This document shows positions 29,412 to 39,003 of a stretch of 64,000 nucleotides of DNA, in pieces (within the stretch, counting starts at the first letter, position 1; each line of letters opens with the position of its first letter). The notes under the pieces were generated by a model, which was not told where the DNA came from, searched no databases, and was given only the letters and a program-made list of their open reading frames with translations. The DNA comes from Geminicoccaceae bacterium. GTDB lineage: Bacteria > Pseudomonadota > Alphaproteobacteria > Geminicoccales > Geminicoccaceae. The position numbers and the translations under genes were made by a program. The stretch lies in assembly GCA_028285265.1 (NCBI GenBank), contig JANQPX010000020.1:310001-374000 (forward strand). The letters run 5' to 3'.

Positions 29412-29834
29412 CTATTCGACCAGCCTTCCCCAGCTCATGACGTGGTTGATGGCGATGGCCACGACCGGTAGCGTCTCAATCTGCATCGTCAGAAGTTGCC
29501 GATAGCGCTGCCGGAGCCGTACCTGCGCCTGTTGATGTCTTGATCCGTCACTGATGATGGCCGCCTTCCCTTGAACCATCAGCCAACCGAGCTTCGTCCA
29601 ATCTTCGTCATAACGATCGACAACCAGACCAACCTTTGGATTCGATCGGATGTTGGCGAGCCGTTTGAGGTGAACGCCGCTTCGTTTGGGTTTTTGATCG
29701 ATTGTAAAATAGACAACGTCGTCGATAAGGGCGTAGCAGATCGGAACAACATGTGGCTGGCCATCGGAGTCAGCGGTCGCTAGACGTGCGACTCGCTCAG
29801 TCTCTAGAAAGCGACGCTGGTCATCAGTTAGCAT
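29412..29834 (-). CDS. PPOX-class F420-dependent-type oxidoreductase (TIGR03668-like)
   Basis: RVARLATADSDGQPHVVPICYALIDDVVYFTIDQKPKR split-barrel flavin/F420 fold motif; neighbours cofGH. Confidence 0.8.
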   Translation of the reverse strand: MLTDDQRRFLETERVARLATADSDGQPHVVPICYALIDDVVYFTIDQKPKRSGVHLKRLANIRSNPKVGLVVDRYDEDWTKLGWLMVQGKAAIISDGSRHQQAQVRLRQRYRQLLTMQIETLPVVAIAINHVMSWGRLVE

Positions 29835-29884
29835 GATCAAACTGCATGGCAGTCAATGGTCATCTCGCAATGGAGAAGCATATC

Positions 29885-30835
29885 ATGAAAGTTGGACTAA
29901 CACTGCCCATGCGCGGTCCACTTGCCAATCCGAAGGACATCAAGACACTGGTTGAACGAGCCGAATCACTCGGTTTCGATCATATCGGCGTCAATGATCA
30001 TGTCATTGTCCCCAAAAGCATCGATTCGCGATATCCCTATTCGACAACAGGCGCCTTTCCGGGATCTGCATCTGGCGAGTGCCTCGATCTTTTTGCGTTG
30101 CTCGCCTATGTCGCCGCGATCAGCACCAAACCTCGTCTTGTCACGGCCATTGCCGTGATTCCTCACCGGGGCGCAGTGCAGACTGCAAAGATCGTCTCGA
30201 CCATCGATGTACTTTCTGGCGGTCGAATCGATCTTGGTATTGGTGCCGGTTGGATGAAAGAAGAATTCGACGCTCTCAATATTCCGCCTTTCGAGGCACG
30301 CGGCCGCGTGACGGATGAGTATCTCGAGGCCTTCAAAGTGCTATGGACGGAAGAGGATCCAGCATTTGACGGCGAGTTTGTCCAATTTAAGAACATCAGC
30401 TTCTTGCCGCAACCGGTCCAAAAACCCCATCCGCCCATTCTCGTCGGCGGCGAGAGTCCGGCAGCACTCCGTCGAACTGTACGCTATGGCGACGTCTGGT
30501 TTCCGATCGCGAACAACCCACGGCACCCTCTCGACACAGTCGCGCGTTTCAAAGCGGGCATCGAGCGATTGCATAAGACTGCGGCAAAGCATGGCCGCGA
30601 TCCGGCGAGTATTGGCATAGCACTTTTCTCGAACTGGTATGACGAGACGAAAACCAGCAAAACCGACGAAGGCGAACGCCAGCTCCTGACAGGTAGTGCT
30701 ACCGAGATTGCTGACGATATCGAAGCGCTAGGGGAACTGGGTGTTACAGACCTGTTGCTTCAGTTCACCCGCGATACGATGGAGCGAACCTTGGACAGCA
30801 TTGACTTTTTCCATGATGAAATCCGACGCGATTAG
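29885..30835 (+). CDS. LLM-class F420-dependent oxidoreductase (TIGR03619-like)
   Basis: MKVGLTLPMRGPLANP, AESLGFDHIGVNDHVIVP, STIDVLSGGRIDLGIGAGWMKEEFDAL; ATG 29885 with GGAGAAG RBS. Confidence 0.9.
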   Translation: MKVGLTLPMRGPLANPKDIKTLVERAESLGFDHIGVNDHVIVPKSIDSRYPYSTTGAFPGSASGECLDLFALLAYVAAISTKPRLVTAIAVIPHRGAVQTAKIVSTIDVLSGGRIDLGIGAGWMKEEFDALNIPPFEARGRVTDEYLEAFKVLWTEEDPAFDGEFVQFKNISFLPQPVQKPHPPILVGGESPAALRRTVRYGDVWFPIANNPRHPLDTVARFKAGIERLHKTAAKHGRDPASIGIALFSNWYDETKTSKTDEGERQLLTGSATEIADDIEALGELGVTDLLLQFTRDTMERTLDSIDFFHDEIRRD

Positions 30836-30871
30836 CGTTCAGTCGTCATGTATCGATGCCGACGCTTGTGC

Positions 30872-30906
30872 GCCTTGATCCCAGGTGTTGCGCCCGAGAT
30901 CAAGGC
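30872..30906. other. Hairpin GCCTTGATC-N17-GATCAAGGC between convergent genes
   Basis: Perfect 9-bp arms, read directly; no clear T-run. Confidence 0.55.
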
Positions 30907-30922
30907 ACAGTTTACGTTACAG

Positions 30923-32704
30923 TCACGCAGCACCACGCTGAGGCTGCATGTCAGCTTTGTCGATACCGGCAACGCGAACCGGCGTTTTCATAGCGTCTCG
31001 ACGGAAAGGCTCACCTAACTCCTGATTGAGGACAACCTCAAGGAAGGTGGTGACATTGCTATTCATTTGCTCGCTGATCGCGACTCGAAGCGCTTCAGTC
31101 AAGGCATCCATGCTGCGTACCTGCACGCCCTTGACACCGCAAGCATCAGCAACCTTGGCATACTCAACGCCCAGATTGAGTTCCGTGCCGACAAAATTGT
31201 CGTCGAACCAGAGCGTGGTGTTGCGCTTTTCCGCACCCCATTGGTAGTTGCGGAAAATCACCATGGTGATCGGTGGCCAGTCGTTGCGACCACAAGCGGT
31301 CATCTCGTTCATCGAAATACCGAAAGCGCCGTCGCCGGCAAAACCGACAACGGGTGTACGCGGACAGCCGATCTTTGCACCGAGAATCGCTGGAAAACCA
31401 TACCCGCAAGGGCCAAACATGCCCGGAGCAAGATATTTCCGCCCCTCCTCGAAAGTTGGGTAAGCATTGCCGATCGCGCAATTGTTGCCGATATCGGTCG
31501 AGATAATCGCTTCCTTCGGCAACGCTGCCTGAATGGCGCGCCACGCCATCCTTGGGCTCATACGCTCGGGTTCACGACTACGGGCGCGTTCGTTCCAATT
31601 TGTACCGGGATCATCGTCCTCATGATCCATCGACGAGAGCTGCTGTAGCCAACGGGACTTGGTGGTCGCAATTAACGCCTTGCGATCGTCGCGGCCTGTA
31701 TCGCCGGCATGATCGGCGAGTTGTTCCAGGATTTGTTCAGCGACTTGCTTAGCATCGCCCTGGATACCGACGGAAACCTTTTTGGTGAGGCCGATACGGT
31801 CCGCATTGATGTCGACCTGAATGATCTTGGCATCCTTCGGCCAGTAGTCGATGCCATAGCCGGGCAAGGTCGAAAAAGGATTGAGCCGTGTACCGAGTGC
31901 GAGCACGACGTCAGCTTTCGCGATCAACTCCATACCCGCCTTCGAGCCGTTGTAGCCAAGTGGGCCACAGGCAAGCGGGTGGGAGCCGGGGAAAGCATCG
32001 TTGTGTTGATAGTTGCAACAGACAGGGGCATCCAACCGCTCGGCCAGCGCGGCCGTCGCCGGTATTGCGCCGCCAATGACCACGCCTGCGCCGTTGAGGA
32101 TGACCGGAAATTTGGCATCCGAGAGCAGCTTCGCAGCTTCCTCGATGGCCGTTGCACCACCTCGCGGCGGCTCGATATTGACGCTCCTTGGCAAGTCAAC
32201 ATCGATAACCTGGGTCCAGTAGTCGCGCGGTACGTTGATCTGTGCCGGCGCTGATCCGCGCCAGGCCTTCTCGATCACTCGATTCAAGACTTCTGCAATC
32301 CGGGAGGGATCCTTCACCTCCTCTTGATAGCACACGATGTCTTCAAAGAGCGCCATCTGTGGCATCTCTTGGAAGCCGCCCTGTCCAATGGTCTTGTTGG
32401 CTGCCTGCGGTGTCACGAGGAGAAGAGGCGTGTGATTCCAATACGCCGTCTTGATCGGTGTAACAAAGTTAGTGATGCCCGGACCATTTTGCGCAATGGC
32501 CATACACATCTTGCCTGACGCGCGCGTATAGCCATCGGCGCTCATGCCGGCATTGCACTCGTGCGCGCAGTCCCAAAACTTGATGCCGGCAGCGGGGAAC
32601 AGGTCAGAAATCGGCATCATTGCTGATCCGATGATGCCAAAAGCATGTTCGATGCCGTGCATCTGAAGGACTTTGACGAAGGCCTCTTCAGTGGTCATTT
32701 TCAT
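30923..32704 (-). CDS. xsc: Sulfoacetaldehyde acetyltransferase
   Basis: ThDP-enzyme fold; KMTTEEAFVKVLQMHGIEHAFGIIGSAMMPISDLFPAAGI, FWDCAHECNAGMSADGYTRASGKMCMAIAQNGPGITNFVTPIKTAYWNHTP. Confidence 0.92.
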   Translation of the reverse strand: MKMTTEEAFVKVLQMHGIEHAFGIIGSAMMPISDLFPAAGIKFWDCAHECNAGMSADGYTRASGKMCMAIAQNGPGITNFVTPIKTAYWNHTPLLLVTPQAANKTIGQGGFQEMPQMALFEDIVCYQEEVKDPSRIAEVLNRVIEKAWRGSAPAQINVPRDYWTQVIDVDLPRSVNIEPPRGGATAIEEAAKLLSDAKFPVILNGAGVVIGGAIPATAALAERLDAPVCCNYQHNDAFPGSHPLACGPLGYNGSKAGMELIAKADVVLALGTRLNPFSTLPGYGIDYWPKDAKIIQVDINADRIGLTKKVSVGIQGDAKQVAEQILEQLADHAGDTGRDDRKALIATTKSRWLQQLSSMDHEDDDPGTNWNERARSREPERMSPRMAWRAIQAALPKEAIISTDIGNNCAIGNAYPTFEEGRKYLAPGMFGPCGYGFPAILGAKIGCPRTPVVGFAGDGAFGISMNEMTACGRNDWPPITMVIFRNYQWGAEKRNTTLWFDDNFVGTELNLGVEYAKVADACGVKGVQVRSMDALTEALRVAISEQMNSNVTTFLEVVLNQELGEPFRRDAMKTPVRVAGIDKADMQPQRGAA

Positions 32705-32884
32705 TGCTCGTCTCCTCTTGATGCAGGGTCCATGGTCATCTCAGGGCTGATCGTCCCCAACGCGTATGGCTCGCAGTTTCAGAAAGTCGTCAGCCCGAGG
32801 ATATCGACGCTGGAAAGGTCGCCGTCAATCCCGCGTCTCCAAGATCGACTGCCTGAACCGGCTGAACGTCTACGTCCATCGTGC

Positions 32885-34291
32885 TCAGACACTGAAATAC
32901 AGTTGATACTCCATCGGATGCGGTACGGTTTCTTGCGCTTCAATCTCACTTCTCTTGAGTGCGATATAAGCGTCGATAACGCCATCCGAAAAAACCTCGC
33001 CTTGGGTGAGGAAGGAACGATCCGTGTCGAGGGCTACCAGTGCTTGCTCCAGCGATCGGCAAACCGTTGGCAATTCCTCAATTTCCTTGGCAGGCAGGTC
33101 GTAAAGATTACGATCCATCGGCTCTCCTGGGTCGATCCGTTTGGAAATGCCGTCGAGGCCCGCCATGAGGATGGCCGACGATGCAAGATAGGAGTTGGCT
33201 GAAGGATCAGGAAAGCGCAGTTCAACCCGTTTGTCTTCGGGCCTTGCAGCGAAAGGAAGACGGATTGCCGCAGAACGATTCAGCGCGGCATAGGCAAGAT
33301 GCCGCGGTGTCGTTTGGCCGGGAGCTAGTCGCCGGTAGCTGTTGGTCGTTGGGTTGGCAAACGCATTGAGCGCATGTGCATGTAGCAAAATACCGCCAAT
33401 AAAGTGCAGACATGCTTCGGAGAGATCAGCATAGCCACGGCCAGCGAAGATCGGTTTGTCGCCTTGCCAGAGGGCTTGTTGGATCTCAAAACCGGCACCG
33501 GGCTCAAAGGCCAATGGCTTCGGCATGAACGTCGCCGTTTTGCCATAGGAGTTCGCAACATTTTGAACGACATAGCGGTAAATCTGCACACCATCGGCCG
33601 CCGCAAGCATGGGCTGTGCTGCGAGATTAATCTCGCACTGACTTGGCGACGGATTGTGGTGCTGTTGTTGGGCTTCAAGGCCCATCGCCTGAAGCATGCT
33701 CACGATTTCGGCGCGGAGATCCGACAAATGATCAGCCGGTGCCACGGCATAGGGTGCCATGCTTGAGAACCGATGACCTGAATTGCCGGCATCGTAGCGC
33801 GCCCCACTGCCCGCCTTGCCTTCATCGGCTCGCACGTGCCAAGAGCCCTCGTTGACCTGAACCTCGCTTCTGACGTCTTCAAAAACGGAGAATGCCATCT
33901 CTGTTGCCGTCATCAGTTGATCGGCGATCCCGCTAGCGGCGAGGAAAGTCATGGCGTTGGCAGCGATGGAACGCGGACAGCGATCATAGGCAAGCCCGGA
34001 TCCGGGCTCGGCAACGTCAGCAATCAAGATGAGTGTCGGCTGCGCACTGAAGGGATCGATAACTGCCGTGGAAAGATCCGGCACCAACATCATGTCCGAT
34101 TCGCTGGCATCTCGCCATCCGGACACAGCAGAGCCGTCGAACATGATCCCCTCGTCAAGGATTCGTTGATCCACCCGAGCTGCGGCAAAACCAATATGCT
34201 GCCAACGTCCGCAAAGATCGGTAAAGCGGAAATCGATGGTCTGAATGCCTTCCTTTTCAATCCGCTCTAGGAGGGATGCTGTGTCCGCCAT
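32885..34291 (-). CDS. Glutamine synthetase-like protein with degenerate active site
   Basis: Full-length GSI alignment by eye (IMFDGSAVSGWRDASESDMMLVPD, QIYRYVVQNVANSYGKTATFMPKPL, NPTTNSYRRLAPG, RNLYDLPAKE, PHPMEYQLYFSV); several metal/catalytic residues replaced. Confidence 0.88.
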   Translation of the reverse strand: MADTASLLERIEKEGIQTIDFRFTDLCGRWQHIGFAAARVDQRILDEGIMFDGSAVSGWRDASESDMMLVPDLSTAVIDPFSAQPTLILIADVAEPGSGLAYDRCPRSIAANAMTFLAASGIADQLMTATEMAFSVFEDVRSEVQVNEGSWHVRADEGKAGSGARYDAGNSGHRFSSMAPYAVAPADHLSDLRAEIVSMLQAMGLEAQQQHHNPSPSQCEINLAAQPMLAAADGVQIYRYVVQNVANSYGKTATFMPKPLAFEPGAGFEIQQALWQGDKPIFAGRGYADLSEACLHFIGGILLHAHALNAFANPTTNSYRRLAPGQTTPRHLAYAALNRSAAIRLPFAARPEDKRVELRFPDPSANSYLASSAILMAGLDGISKRIDPGEPMDRNLYDLPAKEIEELPTVCRSLEQALVALDTDRSFLTQGEVFSDGVIDAYIALKRSEIEAQETVPHPMEYQLYFSV

Positions 34292-34431
34292 ACTGATTTT
34301 CCCGTACCCTCTCGCACCGTTTCGATCTCTGTTTACGCGACTGACGGTTCTCGGGAAAGCTTTACCTTTAGCAAACCTTTACTCGGCACGATGTGCCCCC
34401 TCATCACATCCGAATCGAGGTCGAACAAGGC

Positions 34432-36858
34432 TTAGCGGGTGGCCTGGACACGCTGGGTCGGCAGAGCAACAAACAGATAGCACGTCAAGAATGTCAGGCA
34501 GGTTCCGAGGGCTACGGTCAGGCCTATGACATGGAGCACCGAAATCGATGACATCGCTAAGAGTGCAAAGACGATCGTCGTCGAGACAGCGCAAATGGCG
34601 ATGCCATGAAAGGCGCGACTTCGGTCTTCATAATTGTCAGTTTTCCAGCTGAAGAACAGACCGTAATCGAGACCTACGCCAATAACGACAAGGCTGGCCA
34701 AGATATGAAAGAGTGAAAATTTCTCCCCCAGAAGAAGCATCAAACCCGCAGTCATCGCGAGAGCGCTAATCATCGCAAATACGATTCTGAGCGTGAGAAC
34801 GAAATCTCGCAGGACGATGTAGAGGAGGACCATGATGACGACGAGGCCGGCCCCCAGTCTCACTAACGCCGCGTTTCTAAAGTCCGTAATCGACTCGGCC
34901 GACACAGTCTTGAGATCCATGAATTCGAGCTGATCGCTTTCCTCCCCGATATCGCGCAGGCTTTCCAGATCTTGCACAGCGCTAAGGGGGACGAAGCCAT
35001 ACCAACGATCGTCATGCTTCGTCATCAGGGAGACAAGCTTTGGCCAAAGTGGTGTGCCTTGAAAGATTGAAGGCTGGTCATCAGGGGAGATAGGTGACAA
35101 AGCCTTGCTGGCTTCAACAGCCTGGACAAAGGGAGTGAACAGACTGGGATCCAAACCCGTGGTATCGGCCGCGAGAGCCAAATTTTGCTTGAGATGGTTC
35201 GTCTCAGGAAGGGCAGCCTGGCGCGCCTTTTGCGTGGCTTCGCTCGGGATATAGCGGTGAACGGCGTCGAAGCCTCCTATAGCCCCTGAATCTTTTAAGG
35301 CTTGGAGTTTTGGCTCGAGCGCCTCACTTGCCTTCAACATCGATTCGGCATCGTCTCCTGACGTTAGAAACAAAAACCGCAAGTCAGGTGCCCCCAGATC
35401 CGCACGTAGCGCCCCATCCAAGATCTTTGCGCTCGTAGGCACCGGGCTTAGTGCAGACAGGTCTTTTTCCCACATCACGTCGGCACGGTATCCCAGGAGC
35501 ACGACCGCAAGGAGGGTCAAGCCAATAATGGTTGGCGAAATCCATCGTGGAGGCGCCCAGCTTGGTCGCGTCGATGGATTCGTTCCCCGGAACATCCGGC
35601 GATGACCTGAAAGACTGGGCAGCACGAACAGAGCGGTGGCAACAGCGGCTGCCAATCCTGAAGCGATAAAGACGGCGAGTTGCGCTAGACCGGCAAAACC
35701 ACCCGTCCCTAAGACCAAAAACGCTGCAATCGTCGTAACCGCGCCAAGCAACATAGGCGGCATGATGCGTTCGGCGGTTCGCTTGAGCTTCTCGTCGAGA
35801 TGTGTGTGAGAAAAGAGATGAAGCGGATAGTCAATGGCAACGCCGAGCAAGGTGATGCCAAAGGCAAGGGCGATCCTGTGTATCGAATCGAAGACGAGAA
35901 TGGTCATGGCGAGCCCCATGACCAGCCCGGTTGCAATGGGAAGTGCAACAAGGATCAAAAGGCGAGCCGAGCGATACACCGACAAAAGAAAACTGGCGAT
36001 TAAGAGAAAGGCGACGGCACTGCCAATCACCATCTCGTCGCGTACGGCATTCTTTGCTTTGAACGTGTTAACCGGCGCTCCAGCCATGAGCAATTGGACA
36101 CTGTGCTCGGCTGCTATCGAATTCAAGCGTTCTTCTATCTCGAGCACCGTACTGGACTGACGATCGAGCGTATACCCGGGGCTGTCAGTCTCAACCAGAA
36201 CGAGACTTCTGGTACCGTCAGCAGAGACCCAAACGCCCTCCTCTCTTGGTGGAGGCTTCGTACCATCTTGCCAAGACACAAGAACATCCTCGAAATGACC
36301 CGTCGGGTCCTGAGCAGCCGCCTTCTCGTAAATTTTGCCAAATGGCGATTCGAGTTGTTCAGCACGCACGGTAAGTGCGTTCCTCAATGCGTCGAGATCA
36401 AGGGCGCCAGCATCGGCTGTTAGGAAGCGATAGTCAAAGAGCTTGCGAAGGGTTTCCGGAGACATTGGCCGTTCGCCATTGCTGGCTTGAACCAGCCCTT
36501 CCATCCCTTCAAGGGCGTTCACGCTTGATTTACTAGCTTGCACCCGACCTTCGGCGGTACCGCCTTCGAAGGCGACAAGGATGAGCTTAGCCGCTGGCCC
36601 CTCGCGAAGACGACTAAAGATGAGATCTTCGATGGGAGCGCCGTTGCTGGGCAAGAAGACCGTTAGATCATCATCAATTTTGAGCGATGTCGCGAGGACC
36701 AAGCCTGCAACAGCAAGAAAGCCCGCCCAAAGGGCTATTATCAGGTGATTTCGGGTCAATGACGTTAGATGGCAAATCGTTGAATGGCGCGGAGATGGCG
36801 GTTGGTCCACACCATGGGGCCGCAACCTTCTCCTGACAAGCCCGCTGAGGGGTCGCAA
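34432..36858 (-). CDS. RND/MMPL-family exporter (COG4258-like)
   Basis: Two repeated 6-TM RND halves; LTVFLPSNGAPIEDLIFSRL, GVAIDYPLHLFSH, GVGLDYGLFFSW. Confidence 0.85.
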   Translation of the reverse strand: MRPLSGLVRRRLRPHGVDQPPSPRHSTICHLTSLTRNHLIIALWAGFLAVAGLVLATSLKIDDDLTVFLPSNGAPIEDLIFSRLREGPAAKLILVAFEGGTAEGRVQASKSSVNALEGMEGLVQASNGERPMSPETLRKLFDYRFLTADAGALDLDALRNALTVRAEQLESPFGKIYEKAAAQDPTGHFEDVLVSWQDGTKPPPREEGVWVSADGTRSLVLVETDSPGYTLDRQSSTVLEIEERLNSIAAEHSVQLLMAGAPVNTFKAKNAVRDEMVIGSAVAFLLIASFLLSVYRSARLLILVALPIATGLVMGLAMTILVFDSIHRIALAFGITLLGVAIDYPLHLFSHTHLDEKLKRTAERIMPPMLLGAVTTIAAFLVLGTGGFAGLAQLAVFIASGLAAAVATALFVLPSLSGHRRMFRGTNPSTRPSWAPPRWISPTIIGLTLLAVVLLGYRADVMWEKDLSALSPVPTSAKILDGALRADLGAPDLRFLFLTSGDDAESMLKASEALEPKLQALKDSGAIGGFDAVHRYIPSEATQKARQAALPETNHLKQNLALAADTTGLDPSLFTPFVQAVEASKALSPISPDDQPSIFQGTPLWPKLVSLMTKHDDRWYGFVPLSAVQDLESLRDIGEESDQLEFMDLKTVSAESITDFRNAALVRLGAGLVVIMVLLYIVLRDFVLTLRIVFAMISALAMTAGLMLLLGEKFSLFHILASLVVIGVGLDYGLFFSWKTDNYEDRSRAFHGIAICAVSTTIVFALLAMSSISVLHVIGLTVALGTCLTFLTCYLFVALPTQRVQATR

Positions 36859-37072
36859 GGGTCAAAAGGTTCGACGAGAATGATCGACAACAACAATTAT
36901 GGCGCTCAAGAGCGCTGAATCCTGAACGCGTCATGCCTTTGTCGCATTTCGAAGAGAGCTAGTCGCCAAGGAAGAAGGGGCGATGGGCGGATGAACCTAA
37001 TTGAAGTAAGTAGTCATGTTTCATGCGGGCCATCATGCCGTACGAGCGGCGATAGAACGGGTAGGTGAGGCA

Positions 37073-37792
37073 ATGTCAGACCAAGACGATCTCGATCTGC
37101 GCTCCCTCGACGATGAGGAACTCGTCAAGCAGATGCAAGACGATCTCTATGATGGCTTAAAGGATGAGATCGAAGAAGGGGTCAACATTCTATTGGAGCG
37201 CGGTTGGGCTCCCTATGATGTGCTTACCCAGCCCTTAGTTGGCGGCATGACCATTGTCGGCATCGATTTCCGAGATGGCATTCTCTTTGTGCCCGAGGTC
37301 CTTCTTGCAGCCAACGCTATGAAAGGCGGCATGGCAATTCTCCGCCCTCTCCTTGCCGAGACCGGCGCTCCCCCCATGGGCAAAATGGTCATTGGCACGG
37401 TTAAAGGTGACATTCATGACATCGGCAAGAATCTCGTGTCGATGATGATGGAAGGTGCCGGCTTCGACGTCATCGACCTCGGCATCAACTGTGACGTCGA
37501 CAAATATCTTGAAGCGTTGGATGAGCACAAACCCGATATTCTCGGTATGTCTGCCCTCCTAACAACAACCATGCCTTATATGAAGGTCGTCATCGATACG
37601 ATGAAGGAAAAGAACATCAGAGATGACTATGTGGTGTTGGTTGGCGGTGCGCCGTTGAATGAGACGTTTGCCGAAGCCATCGGCGCTGACAGCTACTGCC
37701 GTGATGCGGCAGTCGCCGTTGAGACCGCCAAGGACTACATGTCCAGACGACACAATCAGCGCCCAGGTGGCATGTCCAGCACGGTCAACTGA
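37073..37792 (+). CDS. Corrinoid (B12-binding) protein of a methyltransferase system
   Basis: B12-binding GTVKGDIHDIGKNLVSMMM (DxHxxG), MSALLTTTMPYMK, VLVGGAPLNETFAEAIGAD; start ATG 37073. Confidence 0.93.
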   Translation: MSDQDDLDLRSLDDEELVKQMQDDLYDGLKDEIEEGVNILLERGWAPYDVLTQPLVGGMTIVGIDFRDGILFVPEVLLAANAMKGGMAILRPLLAETGAPPMGKMVIGTVKGDIHDIGKNLVSMMMEGAGFDVIDLGINCDVDKYLEALDEHKPDILGMSALLTTTMPYMKVVIDTMKEKNIRDDYVVLVGGAPLNETFAEAIGADSYCRDAAVAVETAKDYMSRRHNQRPGGMSSTVN

Positions 37793-37870
37793 CTCCCGGT
37801 GAGGGAGGCATTTGCCCAAGACATAACCTGCTACTGCGCGTGAGCCCCCCCTTGCTTGCGGAGTCCATTG

Positions 37871-38764
37871 ATGACGGACACTATTCTTAGCTCTGCGACG
37901 AAGGAAATCGCGATTGGCTTCGAACGCCCCTTCTGTGTAATTGGTGAGCGTATCAACCCGACCGGTCGAAAAAGACTTGCAGCCGAAATGGCAGGAGGCA
38001 ACTTTGAGACGGTCGAAACCGACACACGCGCTCAGGTGGCGGCAGGCGCGAACATGTTGGACGTCAATGCCGGGATCCCTCTTGCCGACGAACCAGCAAT
38101 CCTTGCTGAGACCATCAAGTTGGTCCAGTCGCTGACGGATGTACCACTCTCGATCGACAGCTCCATCGTCGCCGCATTGGAAGCCGGCCTCGCTGCCTAT
38201 CAGGGGCGACCGCTGGTGAATTCGGTGACAGGTGAAGAAGACCGACTTGAAGCGGTTTTGCCTCTAATCAAGAAATACGACTGCGCCGTTGTCGCGATCT
38301 CCAATGACGAAACCGGCATCTCTGAAGACCCTGACGTCCGATTTGATGTCGCCAAAAAGATTGTTGACCGTGCGCAGGATCACGGCATCAAGCCTGCTGA
38401 TGTCGTGGTTGATCCACTTGTCATGCCGATTGGCGCGCTCGCCACGGCGGGACGCGCTGCCTTTCACCTCATTCGTCGCCTTCGCGAGGAATTGAAGGTC
38501 AACACCACGTGTGGTGCCTCCAATGTCAGCTTTGGCTTGCCGAACCGCCACGGCATGAACGCGGCCTTCCTGTCCATGGCGATTGGCGCAGGCATGACGT
38601 CGGCGATCATGAACCCGCTCCACAGCGAAGAAATGACGGCGGTCAAGGGGTCTGATGTCTTGATGAACCATGACCCCGACTGCCGTACATGGTTGAGGAG
38701 CTTTCGCGAACCTACGGCCGACGGTGAAGGACGCCGCGAACGCCGCCGCCGCCGATCGGCTTGA
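37871..38764 (+). CDS. Methyltetrahydrofolate:corrinoid methyltransferase (pterin-binding domain)
   Basis: FCVIGERINPTGRKRLAAEM, GANMLDVNAGIPLADE, PLSIDSS, LVNSVTGEEDRL, TTCGASNVSFGLPNRHGMNAAFL. Confidence 0.92.
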   Translation: MTDTILSSATKEIAIGFERPFCVIGERINPTGRKRLAAEMAGGNFETVETDTRAQVAAGANMLDVNAGIPLADEPAILAETIKLVQSLTDVPLSIDSSIVAALEAGLAAYQGRPLVNSVTGEEDRLEAVLPLIKKYDCAVVAISNDETGISEDPDVRFDVAKKIVDRAQDHGIKPADVVVDPLVMPIGALATAGRAAFHLIRRLREELKVNTTCGASNVSFGLPNRHGMNAAFLSMAIGAGMTSAIMNPLHSEEMTAVKGSDVLMNHDPDCRTWLRSFREPTADGEGRRERRRRRSA

Positions 38765-39003
38765 GCGACAGGTAGGGGTAAGCTCTCCTGACGTGACGCG
38801 GGTTGGCCGGGCAGTGCGACGATAAAGGGAGCGGCGCCATGCTTCGACATCACGCAGACACGTGGACGTTCGACGCATGAACGAGCAGATTGCATGGCGT
38901 GCAGATTCGAGAAGCGTCCTTGGAGTGACGGCAGTGCTTCGGTGCCTGTATAGTCAATGAGACGTCACAAACTGGCCCTTCACCGACAAGGAGGTGCATC
39001 GCA

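Noticed and set aside
36859-37072. Cobalamin riboswitch upstream of the corrinoid operon
   Set aside because: Looked for a B12-box-like element; nothing convincing seen
38264-38878. 204-aa minus-strand ORF over the methyl-THF:corrinoid methyltransferase
   Set aside because: Opposes a confident coding frame; no domain recognised
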